A stretch of 35,343 bases of DNA from Proteiniphilum sp. (lineage in GTDB: Bacteria; Bacteroidota; Bacteroidia; Bacteroidales; Dysgonomonadaceae): positions 1 through 35,343 of the forward strand of contig JAHDQF010000007.1 of NCBI GenBank assembly GCA_018433945.1, written 5' to 3'. The position numbers and the translations under genes were made by a program. The notes beneath the pieces were generated by a model, which was not told where the DNA came from, ran no database searches, and worked only from the letters and a program-made list of their open reading frames with translations. Positions 18,196-27,802 of the stretch are shown here, one piece after another; position 1 is the first letter of the stretch, and every line of letters begins with the position of its first letter.

Positions 18196-19212
18196 TCATG
18201 AAACCCGAAGCGACTTGCCCACACGGAGCACCGTACGCGAAGAGATGCTGTTGAGTTCACACAGCTCTTTCACTGATACGCCATATTTCCTGGCGATGGC
18301 TCCAAGGGTATCACCCTGCTTGATCCGGTGATACTTCACATCACCCGACACATACTTGTTGTTGCTGTTGGCTGCTTCTTTATAATGGTCGTTTGATGTT
18401 TGAATGGTAACAGTGCTGCTACGGGTGGTCTTTTTATAACTGGAGTTGGTGACCAGGTACTGATCTTGGTGAGGCACCTTGTTCTCAAAATCGATAATGA
18501 AGTTGGGATTGATGGGCTTACCCAGGAAACGTGTCTCGAAGTGAAGATGGGAGCCAAAAGAACGTCCCGTGTTACCGGCCAGTCCAATGGGCTGACCAGA
18601 ACGGACGAACTCATTCTCCTCCACCAGGAACTTGGAGAGGTGACCATAGACCGTCTCCAGTCCGTTCAAATGACGTATCACCACGTAATAACCATATCCT
18701 CTCCGCTCAAACTGCTTCACCCTTACCTTGCCATCGAAAGCGGCATAGATGGTGTCACCGGTCTGTGCTTTGATGTCAATGCCATAATGGTAACGACGAC
18801 TACCCCGTCTTCCGAAATTGGATGTCATGCGCCCATTGGCGGGCATGGTGAAGTTTTCGAGGTTGACAATAAATGTGTCGGGGGCATTCTTCAAACTGCC
18901 ATAGATGTTCACGTTGTGGTTCACCCACATCCCCTCATAAATATCGTCGGCCGGAATTGCTGTGGGATCAAATTCCTCTCTCCGTTCCACGGCCTCCTCA
19001 AGCACGGACAAATCCATTTTCAACTTCAGCCCATCGGCAAACAGACCAGGCTGTTCGGTTAAACTGGAACTGTGTAACTGCTTGTGATTGACCTCCGGTC
19101 TCGTTTTTTCCGGCGACTGGGAGGCTGCTTGTGAAAAAGCATTCAGGGTGAAGAACATCCAGGTTGCGGGCAACAGGATGCGTGCTTTCGCAAAAAAATG
19201 AGCTTTCTCCAT
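18196..19212 (-). CDS. M23-family metallopeptidase with C-terminal LysM domain
   Basis: The product has 338 residues. A signal peptide covers about 1-28 (ending NAFSQA). The M23 (LytM) domain lies at about 125-240. Its zinc ligands are His142 and Asp146 in YHYGIDIKA and His224 in SHLHFE, with His191 in VYGHLSK as the catalytic partner, so the active site is complete. A Ser/Thr/Asn-rich linker leads to a LysM domain (about 293-338, IKQGDTLGAIARKYGVSV), which binds peptidoglycan. The enzyme probably cleaves murein cross-bridges in the periplasm, or activates an amidase as some LytM proteins do. ndk lies 53 nt upstream on the same strand. A strong terminator follows. Confidence 0.93.
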   Translation of the reverse strand: MEKAHFFAKARILLPATWMFFTLNAFSQAASQSPEKTRPEVNHKQLHSSSLTEQPGLFADGLKLKMDLSVLEEAVERREEFDPTAIPADDIYEGMWVNHNVNIYGSLKNAPDTFIVNLENFTMPANGRMTSNFGRRGSRRYHYGIDIKAQTGDTIYAAFDGKVRVKQFERRGYGYYVVIRHLNGLETVYGHLSKFLVEENEFVRSGQPIGLAGNTGRSFGSHLHFETRFLGKPINPNFIIDFENKVPHQDQYLVTNSSYKKTTRSSTVTIQTSNDHYKEAANSNNKYVSGDVKYHRIKQGDTLGAIARKYGVSVKELCELNSISSRTVLRVGKSLRVS

Positions 19213-19265
19213 TATATTTTATCTGATTCTTGTTTTTTCAATTAAAAATTGCATCAACCTTACTC

Positions 19266-19727
19266 CTACAGTTCATCATTCGCATATGTACAGGGATGAA
19301 GAAAATGAGGATAGGTGAAAATTTCACTCTCTGAAAAAAAACGTGCCAATTCGCGGGCTGCCGTCTCGGGTGAATCAGATGCATGCACAATATTCTCCTG
19401 CACACTCATACTGTAATCCCCCCTGATGGTTCCGGGTGCAGCCTCTCTGCCGTTGGTAACACCCGCAAGCTGTCGCACCACGTTGATCACATCCACCCCC
19501 TTTAACGCCATTGCCACCACCGGACTAGCCTGCATCGACGCTTTGATTCTGCCGAAGAAAGGCTTGTGTGCCAAATGTGCATAATGTTCCGATACCATCT
19601 CATCGGTTAAGCAAAGCATCTTCATCCCCACAATCTGTATTCCTTTCTTTTCGAAACGTGTGATCACTTCACCCAAGATACCTCGTTGAACAGCAGATGG
19701 TTTGAGAAGTACTACTGTAACCTCCAT
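19266..19727 (-). CDS. ndk: Nucleoside diphosphate kinase
   Basis: The product has 153 residues from MEVTVVLLKPSAVQRG. An open frame continues upstream to 19841, but that stretch is AT-rich and unlike the family. The catalytic His115 is in ENIVHASDSPETAARE. LKP (8-10), GRTKAS-like GRIKASMQASP (59-69) and NGREAAPGTIRGDY (92-105) match nucleotide-binding regions. The enzyme balances NTP pools by phosphotransfer through the active His. MQASPVVAMALKG replaces the usual MTSGPVVAMV, a modest change. The tail after the active site is slightly longer than in short bacterial NDKs. Confidence 0.94.
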   Translation of the reverse strand: MEVTVVLLKPSAVQRGILGEVITRFEKKGIQIVGMKMLCLTDEMVSEHYAHLAHKPFFGRIKASMQASPVVAMALKGVDVINVVRQLAGVTNGREAAPGTIRGDYSMSVQENIVHASDSPETAARELARFFSESEIFTYPHFLHPCTYANDEL

Positions 19728-20196
19728 GGTTGAAAAACGATTACTAAATGACTCTAAAAATTGTAGATTTTTTTCCTTAAACGGTTTCAAAGTAAACTTT
19801 TTAATTTTTTCCATCCAAATAATGACCATTCTTTTTTTCACTCGTTCCGATACAAAAAAAGGAGAACCTCGTTACATGTGATTGATATACAACAAGTTTG
19901 ATTAATTTATGTTATAAAACATATTTCGTTGATTTTAAAGACATTAGACATTTTTTAACATTATATTAACATGAACAGATTCTTTACAGGTGCTTCTCAC
20001 AACTTCGTCCAACGATCCCATCATCCGGCAAACTGAAGAAGAGCCGGAATAAAATTTTTGCTATTTTAAGATCCAATCCTGTAAAATGAAAGAAAAAAGA
20101 ACGGGAAGAATGAACAGATTTCTGTATCTTTGCCCAAATTTCACATAATAGTGTAAGATTCAGACATATGCCGAAGCGCACAAAGAGAAGAATGGA
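19728..20196. other. AT-rich divergent intergenic region between ndk and the DUF2723 gene
   Basis: The 469-nt region has no supported gene. It contains GACATTA/GACATTT tandem heptamers (19940-19953) and TTAACAT twice, 11 nt apart (19955-19961 and 19966-19972). The -7 element of the DUF2723 promoter lies near its right end. For ndk only a near-consensus TACTTTG is seen, one base short. Long A/T runs dominate the rest. Confidence 0.5.
20125..20132 (+). promoter_or_regulatory. -7 promoter element of the DUF2723 gene
   Basis: TATCTTTG matches TAnnTTTG and lies 64 nt before the ATG at 20197. No TTG is seen at the usual -33 position. Confidence 0.55.
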
Positions 20197-23100
20197 ATGA
20201 ATAAATACAAGCTAATCAACAACATCACCGGATGGGTTGTCTTTGCCGTTGCTGCTGTGGTATACCTGCTCACAATTGAGTCCTCGGCCAGTTTCTGGGA
20301 CTGCGGCGAGTTCATCACCTCTGCATACAAACTCGAAGTGGGTCACCCCCCGGGTGCTCCTTTCTTTATGCTGATAGGAAACATCTTCACCCAGTTCGCA
20401 GGCGACCCATCCCGGGTGGCACTGATGATCAACAGCATGTCGGCACTGATGAGCGCTTTTACCATCCTCTTTCTCTTCTGGACCATCACTCACCTGACCC
20501 GCAAGCTGCTGCTGGGCAGCGGCAGCAAGCAATTAACCAGTGGGCAACTGATTGCTGTGATCGGCAGTGGCCTGGTGGGATCACTGGTCTACACCTTTTC
20601 CGACACCTTCTGGTTCTCAGCCGTAGAGGGTGAGGTATACGCCTTCTCCTCCATGCTCACCGCCCTGGTCTTCTGGCTAATACTTAAATGGGAGGACAAT
20701 GCCGACGAGCCGCACTCCGACAAGTGGCTGGTACTGATCGCTTATGTGATGGGCCTCTCCATCGGTGTGCACCTGCTCAACCTGCTCTGTATTCCGGCCA
20801 TTGTACTGGTCTACTACTACCGCAAAAATGAAACACCCACCTGGAAAGGAGGGCTACTCTCGCTGCTGCTCTCCTTTGGGTTGATCATCATATTAATGTG
20901 GGGCATCATCCCCGGCTTCACGAAGGTGGGAGGCTGGTTCGAACTCTTTTTCGTGAACAGCCTCGGCATGCCATACAATAGCGGCCTCATTGTTTACCTG
21001 ATCCTGTTGGTTGCCACCATCACCTGGGGATTGATCGAGTCATCCTCAGAAAAGCGATCAGACAAGAGAGCACATATCGCACTGTTCATTGCTTTGGGCC
21101 TTACCGGGATCCTCTTTATCGGGAGTAATCTACTGTTATGGCTGATACTGATAGCTGCAGCAGCTTATCTGGTGTTCCGATACAAGAAGATGAACAACCG
21201 TTTTGTCAATCTGGTGATGTCCTCATTGATGGTGATCATGGTCGGCATCTCTGCTTACGCCCTGATTCCTATCCGCTCAAGTGCCAACCCACCGCTCGAC
21301 CTCAACTCGCCGGAAGATATCTTCTCGCTGGGCAGCTACCTCAACCGTGAACAATACGGTCAGACACCGCTGATCCATGGCACCACCTACGCCTCGAAGA
21401 TTGCCAGAAACGCCGATGGAACAGCCATTACGGCGGGTGAGAAAGCTTCCTACAGCAGAATTCTGAAAAACTCACCCGAGGAAAAAGACCGTTATGTAAA
21501 GAGCACTTCCAGCAACTACAAGTATACCAACACCATGCTTTTCCCCCGGATGCACTCCAATCCCAACAACCCCTCTTTCCGCAACCACATCATCGGATAT
21601 GAGCGCTGGGGAGGCGTTACCGACCGCAACAGCAAACCCACTTTCCTGCAAAACATCCGTTTCCTGGTTAACTACCAGATCAACTATATGTACTGGCGCT
21701 ACTTCATGTGGAACTTCTCGGGACGGCAAAACGATATCCAGGGTGATGGAGGCATCACTTCCGGCAACTGGATCACCGGAATTCCGTTTATCGACGAACA
21801 TGTGCTCGGCCTGGGACCGCAGGACAACATTGCTCCCGACATCATCCACAACAAGGGTCACAACAAATACTATATGCTTCCGTTGTTACTCGGCATCTTC
21901 GGCATGCTCTATCAATGGCGGCTGAAAGAAAGAGGGAGAAAAAGCTTTGCCATCGTCTTCATGCTCTTCTTCATGACGGGTCTGGCCATCATCCTCTATC
22001 TCAATCAAACCCCGTTTGAACCGAGGGAGCGCGATTATGCCTACTCGGGCTCCTTCTATGCCTTCTCCATCTGGGTGGGGATGGGCGTGGCAGGCATCAG
22101 CCTGTTTCTGCGGAAATATATCAGGAATACCTCCGCCGCTGCCACACTCGCCACGGTAGCCTCACTTTTCGTCCCCCTTCAGATGGCATCACAAAACTGG
22201 GACGATCACGACCGCTCCGGAAGAACGCTGGCACGCGATACCGGCATGAACTACCTCTGTGGTGTAGGCGAAAACGGCATCCTGTTTACCAATGGCGACA
22301 ATGATACCTACCCCCTGTGGTACGTACAGGAAACGGAAGGGTACCGCACCGACGTGCGGGTCACCAACCTCAGCTTCCTCCAGACGGAATGGTACATAGA
22401 CCAGCTACTGCGTCCTGCCTATGAATCGACACCGTTGCCCATCAAATGGCCGCGACCGCGCTATTCGGGAGATGCAGGCAGTGCAGCCTTCGTCATCACC
22501 AAACAGGAGATTGAAAGTGTGTTGCGGCAGAACAATATTCCACCCGTCTCATTCGGCTCCTATTACGATGTGAACGCATTCAAAGACACCCTCTCGCTGA
22601 AACAGACCATGGAGAACCTGCGGACGGGACAAAACAGCAACCCCGCAAACCCGTTCAACACCGGCAATACCCCGATCATTCCCGGAAATGTGCTGGTACT
22701 CAATGTGGATACTGCCAATGTGGACTGGAAAGCGCTTCACGCGAAACCAAGCGACAAAATGTACATCAACCTGGGCGATAAATCGGCTGTTTACCGGCAG
22801 GAGCTGATGATTCTGGAGATGCTGACCAACATCAACGACGACCATTGGAAACGTCCCATTCACTTTGCCACCACCATCACCCCCAGCCTGTTCATGAACC
22901 TCCAGGATAGCAACTTTTCACTCAACGGGCTCACCTACCAGGTGGTGCCGGGCACGCCGCTCAGCAATGGAGTCAACACGGTGGCGGCCTATGACAACAT
23001 GATGAACAAGTTCCGCTTTGGGGGACTGGAAGAGAATCCCCACATCTACCTCGACGAGACCTACCGGAGGATGATCTCCACCTTCCGCCTTTACTTCACC

Positions 23101-23673
23101 CAGCTGATCAACGCCCTGCTGGAAGAGGGAGAAAACGATAAGGCGCTGGCTGCGCTCGACAAAGCCAACCGGGTGATGCCTTCTTCAGCAGTACCCTACG
23201 GTACGGACGGCCTGCTCTTTGCCAGGGCCTATTATCGACTGGGAAAAAAAGAGAAAGCAACAACCATCATCCGCGAGATAGAGGAGCGCATCAATGCCAA
23301 CCTCGACTGGTTTGCGCGACTGAAACCGTTACAGATCTCCAACACGCTTTCCGACATCATCTATAACAACATCAATCCCTCCCTGCTGATTGCGGCCATC
23401 TACCAGCAATATGACCGGGATCAATACAGTGCGACCGTCGACAACCTGCTGCAACATGCACAGTTCTTCTATACCCAGGGCATCACCTACGTGGGCGATC
23501 TGATTCTGCGGGAGATCACCGACAGCTCCGTGCGCAGTTACTACTCTACCCCAGCCGGTGATACAATCACCCGCTCCACTGAGGAGGAGACGATGCAGAA
23601 AGCGCTGAACATGATGCAGCGATATAGTCCAAAACTACTGGAACAGTATAGCAGCAGCAGTCCGACAGAATAA
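20197..23673 (+). CDS. DUF2723 / GT117-type polytopic membrane protein
   Basis: The product has 1158 residues. The first ~660 contain many hydrophobic helices. The N-terminal block has SASFWDCGEFITSAY (Asp35, Glu38) followed by GHPPGAPFF, the DUF2723 signature; an acidic pair in the first periplasmic loop is typical of GT-C glycosyltransferases. A long extracytoplasmic part follows, with FTNGDNDTYPLWYVQ and NLSFLQTEWYIDQ. The end of the protein (about 940-1158) is helical and TPR-like. The family is classed with GT117 and is related to eukaryotic TMEM260, an O-mannosyltransferase. Protein or lipid glycosylation is therefore a reasonable inference, with donor and acceptor unknown. A good GAAGAATGGA stretch lies before the ATG. 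Confidence 0.85.
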   Translation: MNKYKLINNITGWVVFAVAAVVYLLTIESSASFWDCGEFITSAYKLEVGHPPGAPFFMLIGNIFTQFAGDPSRVALMINSMSALMSAFTILFLFWTITHLTRKLLLGSGSKQLTSGQLIAVIGSGLVGSLVYTFSDTFWFSAVEGEVYAFSSMLTALVFWLILKWEDNADEPHSDKWLVLIAYVMGLSIGVHLLNLLCIPAIVLVYYYRKNETPTWKGGLLSLLLSFGLIIILMWGIIPGFTKVGGWFELFFVNSLGMPYNSGLIVYLILLVATITWGLIESSSEKRSDKRAHIALFIALGLTGILFIGSNLLLWLILIAAAAYLVFRYKKMNNRFVNLVMSSLMVIMVGISAYALIPIRSSANPPLDLNSPEDIFSLGSYLNREQYGQTPLIHGTTYASKIARNADGTAITAGEKASYSRILKNSPEEKDRYVKSTSSNYKYTNTMLFPRMHSNPNNPSFRNHIIGYERWGGVTDRNSKPTFLQNIRFLVNYQINYMYWRYFMWNFSGRQNDIQGDGGITSGNWITGIPFIDEHVLGLGPQDNIAPDIIHNKGHNKYYMLPLLLGIFGMLYQWRLKERGRKSFAIVFMLFFMTGLAIILYLNQTPFEPRERDYAYSGSFYAFSIWVGMGVAGISLFLRKYIRNTSAAATLATVASLFVPLQMASQNWDDHDRSGRTLARDTGMNYLCGVGENGILFTNGDNDTYPLWYVQETEGYRTDVRVTNLSFLQTEWYIDQLLRPAYESTPLPIKWPRPRYSGDAGSAAFVITKQEIESVLRQNNIPPVSFGSYYDVNAFKDTLSLKQTMENLRTGQNSNPANPFNTGNTPIIPGNVLVLNVDTANVDWKALHAKPSDKMYINLGDKSAVYRQELMILEMLTNINDDHWKRPIHFATTITPSLFMNLQDSNFSLNGLTYQVVPGTPLSNGVNTVAAYDNMMNKFRFGGLEENPHIYLDETYRRMISTFRLYFTQLINALLEEGENDKALAALDKANRVMPSSAVPYGTDGLLFARAYYRLGKKEKATTIIREIEERINANLDWFARLKPLQISNTLSDIIYNNINPSLLIAAIYQQYDRDQYSATVDNLLQHAQFFYTQGITYVGDLILREITDSSVRSYYSTPAGDTITRSTEEETMQKALNMMQRYSPKLLEQYSSSSPTE

Positions 23674-23755
23674 CAACCGGCAGGGGCACTTGAGCGACCA
23701 GCAGTCAGCAGTCCGACTTGAATGCCCCTCTTCACGCTTAATCCGACAAGCAACC

Positions 23756-24376
23756 ATGTTGATTGAACAACCCCCGCTGCTCTACAGACATCTCTACCCC
23801 GGTTCGCTCTGGCGCTTCAATGCTGAAGAGCAGAAAACAGTTTATCTCACCTTCGACGATGGCCCCATCCCTGAGGTGACACCCTGGGTGCTCAACCTGC
23901 TCGACCGGTACGGTATCAAAGCCACCTTCTTCTGCGTGGGAGACAATGTGCGGAAACACCCTGATGTATACCGGCAGCTGCTGGAGAGAGGCCACAAGAC
24001 AGGCAACCACACCTTCAACCATGTGCAAGGGTGGAAGCACCGCACCCGCCTCCTGCTGGAGAACAGCGCCAAAGCAGCGGAGCTGATTGACTCCCGCCTG
24101 TTTCGTCCACCCCACGGCCATATGCGCGTGGCGCAGAACAGCGCACTGCAGAAAGCGGGATACAAAGTAGTGATGTGGGATGTGGTCACCCGCGACTACA
24201 GCCGCTTTATGACACCCGAACAGGTACTGCAGAATGTAAAGAAATACACACGCGACGGCTCCATCCTCGTATTCCATGATTCGCTGAAGGCGGAAAAGAA
24301 TATGAAGTACGCCCTGCCCCGCGCCATCGAATGGCTGCAAAACGAAGGATATGCCTTCGACCTGATCCCCCAATAG
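23756..24376 (+). CDS. Polysaccharide deacetylase (NodB homology, CE4)
   Basis: The product has 206 residues from ATG 23756. An in-frame TTG at 23690 is less plausible. CE4 motifs appear in order: TFDDGP (base Asp34, metal Asp35), GNHTFNH (metal His85, His89), RPPHGHMR (motif 3), VMWDVVTRDYS (motif 4) and LVFHDS with the catalytic His. No signal peptide is obvious; the N-terminus starts near the fold. Motif 3 usually reads RPPYG, so the His is unusual. The enzyme probably removes acetyl groups from a GlcNAc-containing glycan, but its compartment is unclear. It lies 82 nt after the DUF2723 gene, suggesting a linked glycan function. Confidence 0.9.
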   Translation: MLIEQPPLLYRHLYPGSLWRFNAEEQKTVYLTFDDGPIPEVTPWVLNLLDRYGIKATFFCVGDNVRKHPDVYRQLLERGHKTGNHTFNHVQGWKHRTRLLLENSAKAAELIDSRLFRPPHGHMRVAQNSALQKAGYKVVMWDVVTRDYSRFMTPEQVLQNVKKYTRDGSILVFHDSLKAEKNMKYALPRAIEWLQNEGYAFDLIPQ

Positions 24377-24452
24377 GCTGATCCCCCCACGGAGTGAATC
24401 CTCTTTGGGTGAGATATCTCAATTCGCGACCCTGTCACTTAGAAAAACAAAC

Positions 24453-26816
24453 ATGACCATGCGAGAGAATTCATTGAAGACAATCCTGTCCCTTCTTGTT
24501 TGCAGCACAACCCTGCCTCTCTCCGCACAGATTACAGGAAGAATCACCGACAACCGGCACAACCCAATCGAGTTCGTAAACGTTGTGTTGTATGCTTTGC
24601 CCGACACCACCTTCATCACCGGTGCCGTAACCGACAGCCTGGGTAATTACACCATCACTACCGAACAGGTGAAAAACAGCATCATAAAAGCTACCATGGT
24701 AGGATATCGGACCGGTCAGTCGGTGATCACCGGTGAAGAGCCTCCCGTCGTGCGGAATTTCACCCTTGAGCCGGACGAGCGGATGTTACAGGAACTGGTG
24801 GTAGAGGGAGAACGTCCCGTGATGAAAGCCGAATCAGGCCGTCTCATCTACCATGTCTCTCCCCTGCTGCGCAATAAACCGGTCACCAATGCCTATGATG
24901 CATTGAAAGAGATACCGGGTGTGATTGAGCAGGATGAACAGCTGACGCTGATCGGCGCCAGTGGCATGACCGTGCTGCTGAATGGTCAGAAAACATCCAT
25001 GACCTATGAGCAACTGATGACGCTGCTCAAAAGTATCCCCGTCTCGCGTCTGGAGGATGTGGAGATCATGTACAGCGCCCCTCCCCAATACAATATCCGC
25101 GGTGCCGCCATCAATGTTATACTGAAACAGGAGAGCCGGGAATCGCTTCAGACACCCTGGCAGGGAGAGCTGTCAGGCGGCTATACCCAGAGAACATACG
25201 GCAGCGGGAACGGGAGAGCCAACCTTTACTATATAGGTAAGCAGACAACCGTTGATATGCTGTACGGATATAATCATTATGCAATCCTCTCCTCGGAGAG
25301 TCTCAAGGCCGATCATCTGCTGCAGGAGCAGCTTTATCAGATCGACCAGCAAAGTGAAGGAGTCAATCATATAAACATCCATAATCTGCGGCTGGCAGCC
25401 GACCACACGCTGAAGAACAAGGATGAGGCCAGCCTCTCCTACACCGGGCAGTTTGGACGCAGCCATTTAGACGAGACCGCCACCACTGATATCTCCGGAA
25501 CCATTATCGGATCAGATATCGACTCCAAAGGTCCCAATACCATGCACAATATCAAAGCGGACTACTCCTCTCATATCGGACTCAAGGCAGGTGTGGACTA
25601 TACATGGTATCACGACCAATCGGATTACACACTGCTCAATTCGCAACTGGAATCCTTAACCCTGCCGGAGAGTATACAATCCTCCTCCTCGCAGACCATC
25701 CACCGTACCTTCTTCTATGCCAACCAGACACATACACTCAAAAACAGCTGGCAGCTCAACTACGGATTGAACTACTCCCTTGCACAAACATTCAATAAGG
25801 CAGATGCGGAGAAAAACGATGAGACTTACGAAGAAGCCACCTTCGATACGAGACAGGATGAGGATATCTGGAACCTGTTTGCCGGCTTCTCCAAATCGCT
25901 CTCACCGAAGCTCTCACTGCAGGCATCACTGGCCGCTGAATTTTACAAATCTACGGAACAGACGGGAGACATCAAAAAGACACTCTGGAATGATATGGCG
26001 TGGTTCCCTACCCTTAATATCAGCTACAACCATTCCGACAATCATATTCTGCAGCTGGAGCTCTCATCCGATAAAACCTATCCTCCCTATTGGAGCCTGA
26101 ACCCGTCGGTATACCATTTTGGTGCCTATGGTGTGGCCTTCGGTAACCCACTGTTGCGGCCCCTGAAAGTGTACAGTGCAGGATTGACCTACCTCTATAA
26201 ACAGAAATATATGATCCGCCCCTTCTTCAATCATATTACCGACTACTATACACAGTTGCCTTATCAGTCGCCCGACAGGCTGCGGCAGGAGTTTGTGATG
26301 CAAAATTTCAACTATCAGCAGACAGTTGGCTTACTGATGGTACTGCCTTTCAATCTCGGAAAAAAGGTCTCATCCCGCCTCGTCCTTAACGGTATGTACC
26401 GACGCGAGAAAGATGACAGCTTCTATGATATCCCCTTCGACCGGAAAACAGTGTTCGGCATCTTCCAGCTCAACTCAGACATCCGTCTTTCTTCCAAACC
26501 CAACCTGAAAATGAACATATCGGTTTATTATGCCACACCCGGTGTCATACAGGGTATCTACGACCTGGGATGGATGGGTGACCTCTCTGCGGGATTAACC
26601 TGGAGCTTCGATCAGGAGCGGGCTAAAATCATTTTCAAAGGGACAGACTTCTTCAAAACGAACACACCCAATGCATCTATCGATTATATGGGACAGAAAA
26701 GTTCGCTCGATGCCACCCGTGACACTCGCTCCTTTTCCCTCTCCTTTCTGTATCGCTTCGGCGGATACAGGGAAAAAGAACGGAAAGAAGTTGACACCTC
26801 AAGGTTCGGCATGTGA
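24453..26816 (+). CDS. Outer-membrane beta-barrel protein with carboxypeptidase-like N-domain (OMP_b-brl_3 type)
   Basis: The product has 787 residues from ATG 24453 (a Met two codons later is also possible). The signal peptide ends near PLSAQ. A CarboxypepD_reg-like beta domain (about 25-110) opens with ITGRITDNRHNPIEFVNVVL. A plug-like region follows (LKEIPGVIEQDEQLTLIGASG) with LLNGQKTSMTYEQLM. About 600 residues of alternating aromatic strands end in FLYRFGGYRE and a short polar tail. This layout is that of TonB-receptor-like proteins common in Bacteroidetes, but no SusD partner is adjacent. The substrate is unknown. It precedes the ABC export operon by 263 nt and has no visible promoter of its own. 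Confidence 0.87.
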   Translation: MTMRENSLKTILSLLVCSTTLPLSAQITGRITDNRHNPIEFVNVVLYALPDTTFITGAVTDSLGNYTITTEQVKNSIIKATMVGYRTGQSVITGEEPPVVRNFTLEPDERMLQELVVEGERPVMKAESGRLIYHVSPLLRNKPVTNAYDALKEIPGVIEQDEQLTLIGASGMTVLLNGQKTSMTYEQLMTLLKSIPVSRLEDVEIMYSAPPQYNIRGAAINVILKQESRESLQTPWQGELSGGYTQRTYGSGNGRANLYYIGKQTTVDMLYGYNHYAILSSESLKADHLLQEQLYQIDQQSEGVNHINIHNLRLAADHTLKNKDEASLSYTGQFGRSHLDETATTDISGTIIGSDIDSKGPNTMHNIKADYSSHIGLKAGVDYTWYHDQSDYTLLNSQLESLTLPESIQSSSSQTIHRTFFYANQTHTLKNSWQLNYGLNYSLAQTFNKADAEKNDETYEEATFDTRQDEDIWNLFAGFSKSLSPKLSLQASLAAEFYKSTEQTGDIKKTLWNDMAWFPTLNISYNHSDNHILQLELSSDKTYPPYWSLNPSVYHFGAYGVAFGNPLLRPLKVYSAGLTYLYKQKYMIRPFFNHITDYYTQLPYQSPDRLRQEFVMQNFNYQQTVGLLMVLPFNLGKKVSSRLVLNGMYRREKDDSFYDIPFDRKTVFGIFQLNSDIRLSSKPNLKMNISVYYATPGVIQGIYDLGWMGDLSAGLTWSFDQERAKIIFKGTDFFKTNTPNASIDYMGQKSSLDATRDTRSFSLSFLYRFGGYREKERKEVDTSRFGM

Positions 26817-27079
26817 TAACGAAGTGATATAGTGATTGCACAAATCAGCATCTCAATAGCAGTCAGATCTTTAACATAAAATCACTCAAAACTGATAACT
26901 GTCGGGAAAGAGACTCCTCTTAGCGTTAAATATGATTAAATATTTGATATTTTTTAGTATTGTGTATTGCATAGTACATTGTTTTGGCATACCTTTGTAG
27001 TATTCAATAAAGAAAGCGTAAATTCTGTAACGATTCCTCTCCGCAAGTAGTCAAAGCGGAATCACTAACAACCGAAGAG
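26817..27079. other. Intergenic region with promoter and possible operator before the export operon
   Basis: No gene is supported. The right half is AT-rich and contains the promoter at 26967-26997. Around it lie phased elements TAGTATTG (26955-26962), TGTATTG (26963-26969) and CATAGTA (26970-26976), 7 bp apart. These could form a repressor site overlapping the -33 region, but no regulator gene is present in the window. Confidence 0.35.
26967..26997 (+). promoter_or_regulatory. Promoter of the MacAB/TolC-type export operon
   Basis: TTG (26967-26969), a 20-nt spacer and TACCTTTG (26990-26997) match the Bacteroidetes consensus in both elements and spacing. The leader to the first ATG (27080) is about 75 nt. 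Confidence 0.75.
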
Positions 27080-27802
27080 ATGATCCACATTCGTCAGTTA
27101 CACAAATCCTATCACACCGAAGCGCTGCCGCTTCACGTGCTCAAAGGAATCAGTCTCGATATTGAAGCCGGCGAGTACGTTGCCGTAACAGGGGCGTCCG
27201 GCTCGGGAAAATCCACCCTGCTCAACATCCTGGGGATCCTCGATACCTACGATGCAGGCGACTATCATCTCAACGGTACCCTGATCAAAAACCTGAGCGA
27301 GCGGCAGGCAGCAGGATACCGCAACGAAATGATCGGTTTTGTCTTCCAGTCGTTCAACCTCATCAACTTCAAAAATGCGCTGGAGAATGTGGCACTACCG
27401 CTCTATTACAAGAAAGTAAGCCGCAAGAAGCGCAACATCATCGCGATGGAGCATCTCGACAAAATGGGACTGAAGGACTGGGCACACCACATGCCCAATG
27501 AGCTGTCGGGGGGACAGAAGCAACGGGTGGCCATTGCCCGCGCCATGATCTCCAATCCCAAGGTGATCCTGGCCGATGAGCCTACCGGCGCCCTCGACAG
27601 CAAGACCACGGAAGAGGTGATGGAGGTACTCACCTCCCTCAACAGAGAGGGCATCACAACAATCATTGTTACGCACGAAAAATCGGTCTCCGACGCTACC
27701 AACCGGATCATTCACCTGAAAGACGGAATGATTGAATATGAGACGCGCAAGAACAACGGTGTGCATGACACCATTCAACCTGTTCATAATCAATCTGTAT
27801 GA
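27080..27802 (+). CDS. ABC transporter ATP-binding protein (MacB/LolD class)
   Basis: The product has 240 residues. Walker [10 protein letters not shown] (38-46), Q-loop VFQSFNLI (88-95), signature [14 protein letters not shown] (142-155), Walker [13 protein letters not shown] (162-173) and switch His199 (VTHE) are all intact. The MacB/LolD/FtsE group powers mechanotransmission rather than classic transport. It is not fused to a permease, unlike E. coli MacB. Its stop overlaps the next permease start by 4 nt (ATGA). The C-terminal tail of about 25 residues is polar. Substrates of the family include macrolides, peptides, toxins and lipoproteins; this one is unknown. Confidence 0.95.
   Translation: MIHIRQLHKSYHTEALPLHVLKGISLDIEAGEYVAVTGASGSGKSTLLNILGILDTYDAGDYHLNGTLIKNLSERQAAGYRNEMIGFVFQSFNLINFKNALENVALPLYYKKVSRKKRNIIAMEHLDKMGLKDWAHHMPNELSGGQKQRVAIARAMISNPKVILADEPTGALDSKTTEEVMEVLTSLNREGITTIIVTHEKSVSDATNRIIHLKDGMIEYETRKNNGVHDTIQPVHNQSV

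Noticed and set aside
18054-18260. Upstream extension of the DUF1599 ORF
   Set aside because: It spans the M23 terminator and a promoter element and overlaps the M23 coding end.
19728-19841. Upstream extension of ndk
   Set aside because: It is AT-rich and Lys/Phe-rich, absent from NDK proteins, while the internal Met gives the normal N-terminus.
23656-23717. AGCAGTCCGAC direct repeat near the end of the DUF2723 gene
   Set aside because: It is only 11 bp with one copy inside coding sequence; no further structure supports a function.
23682-23732. AGGGGCA/TGCCCCT inverted repeat after the DUF2723 gene
   Set aside because: The loop is too long (about 37 nt) and no T tract follows, so it is not a convincing terminator.
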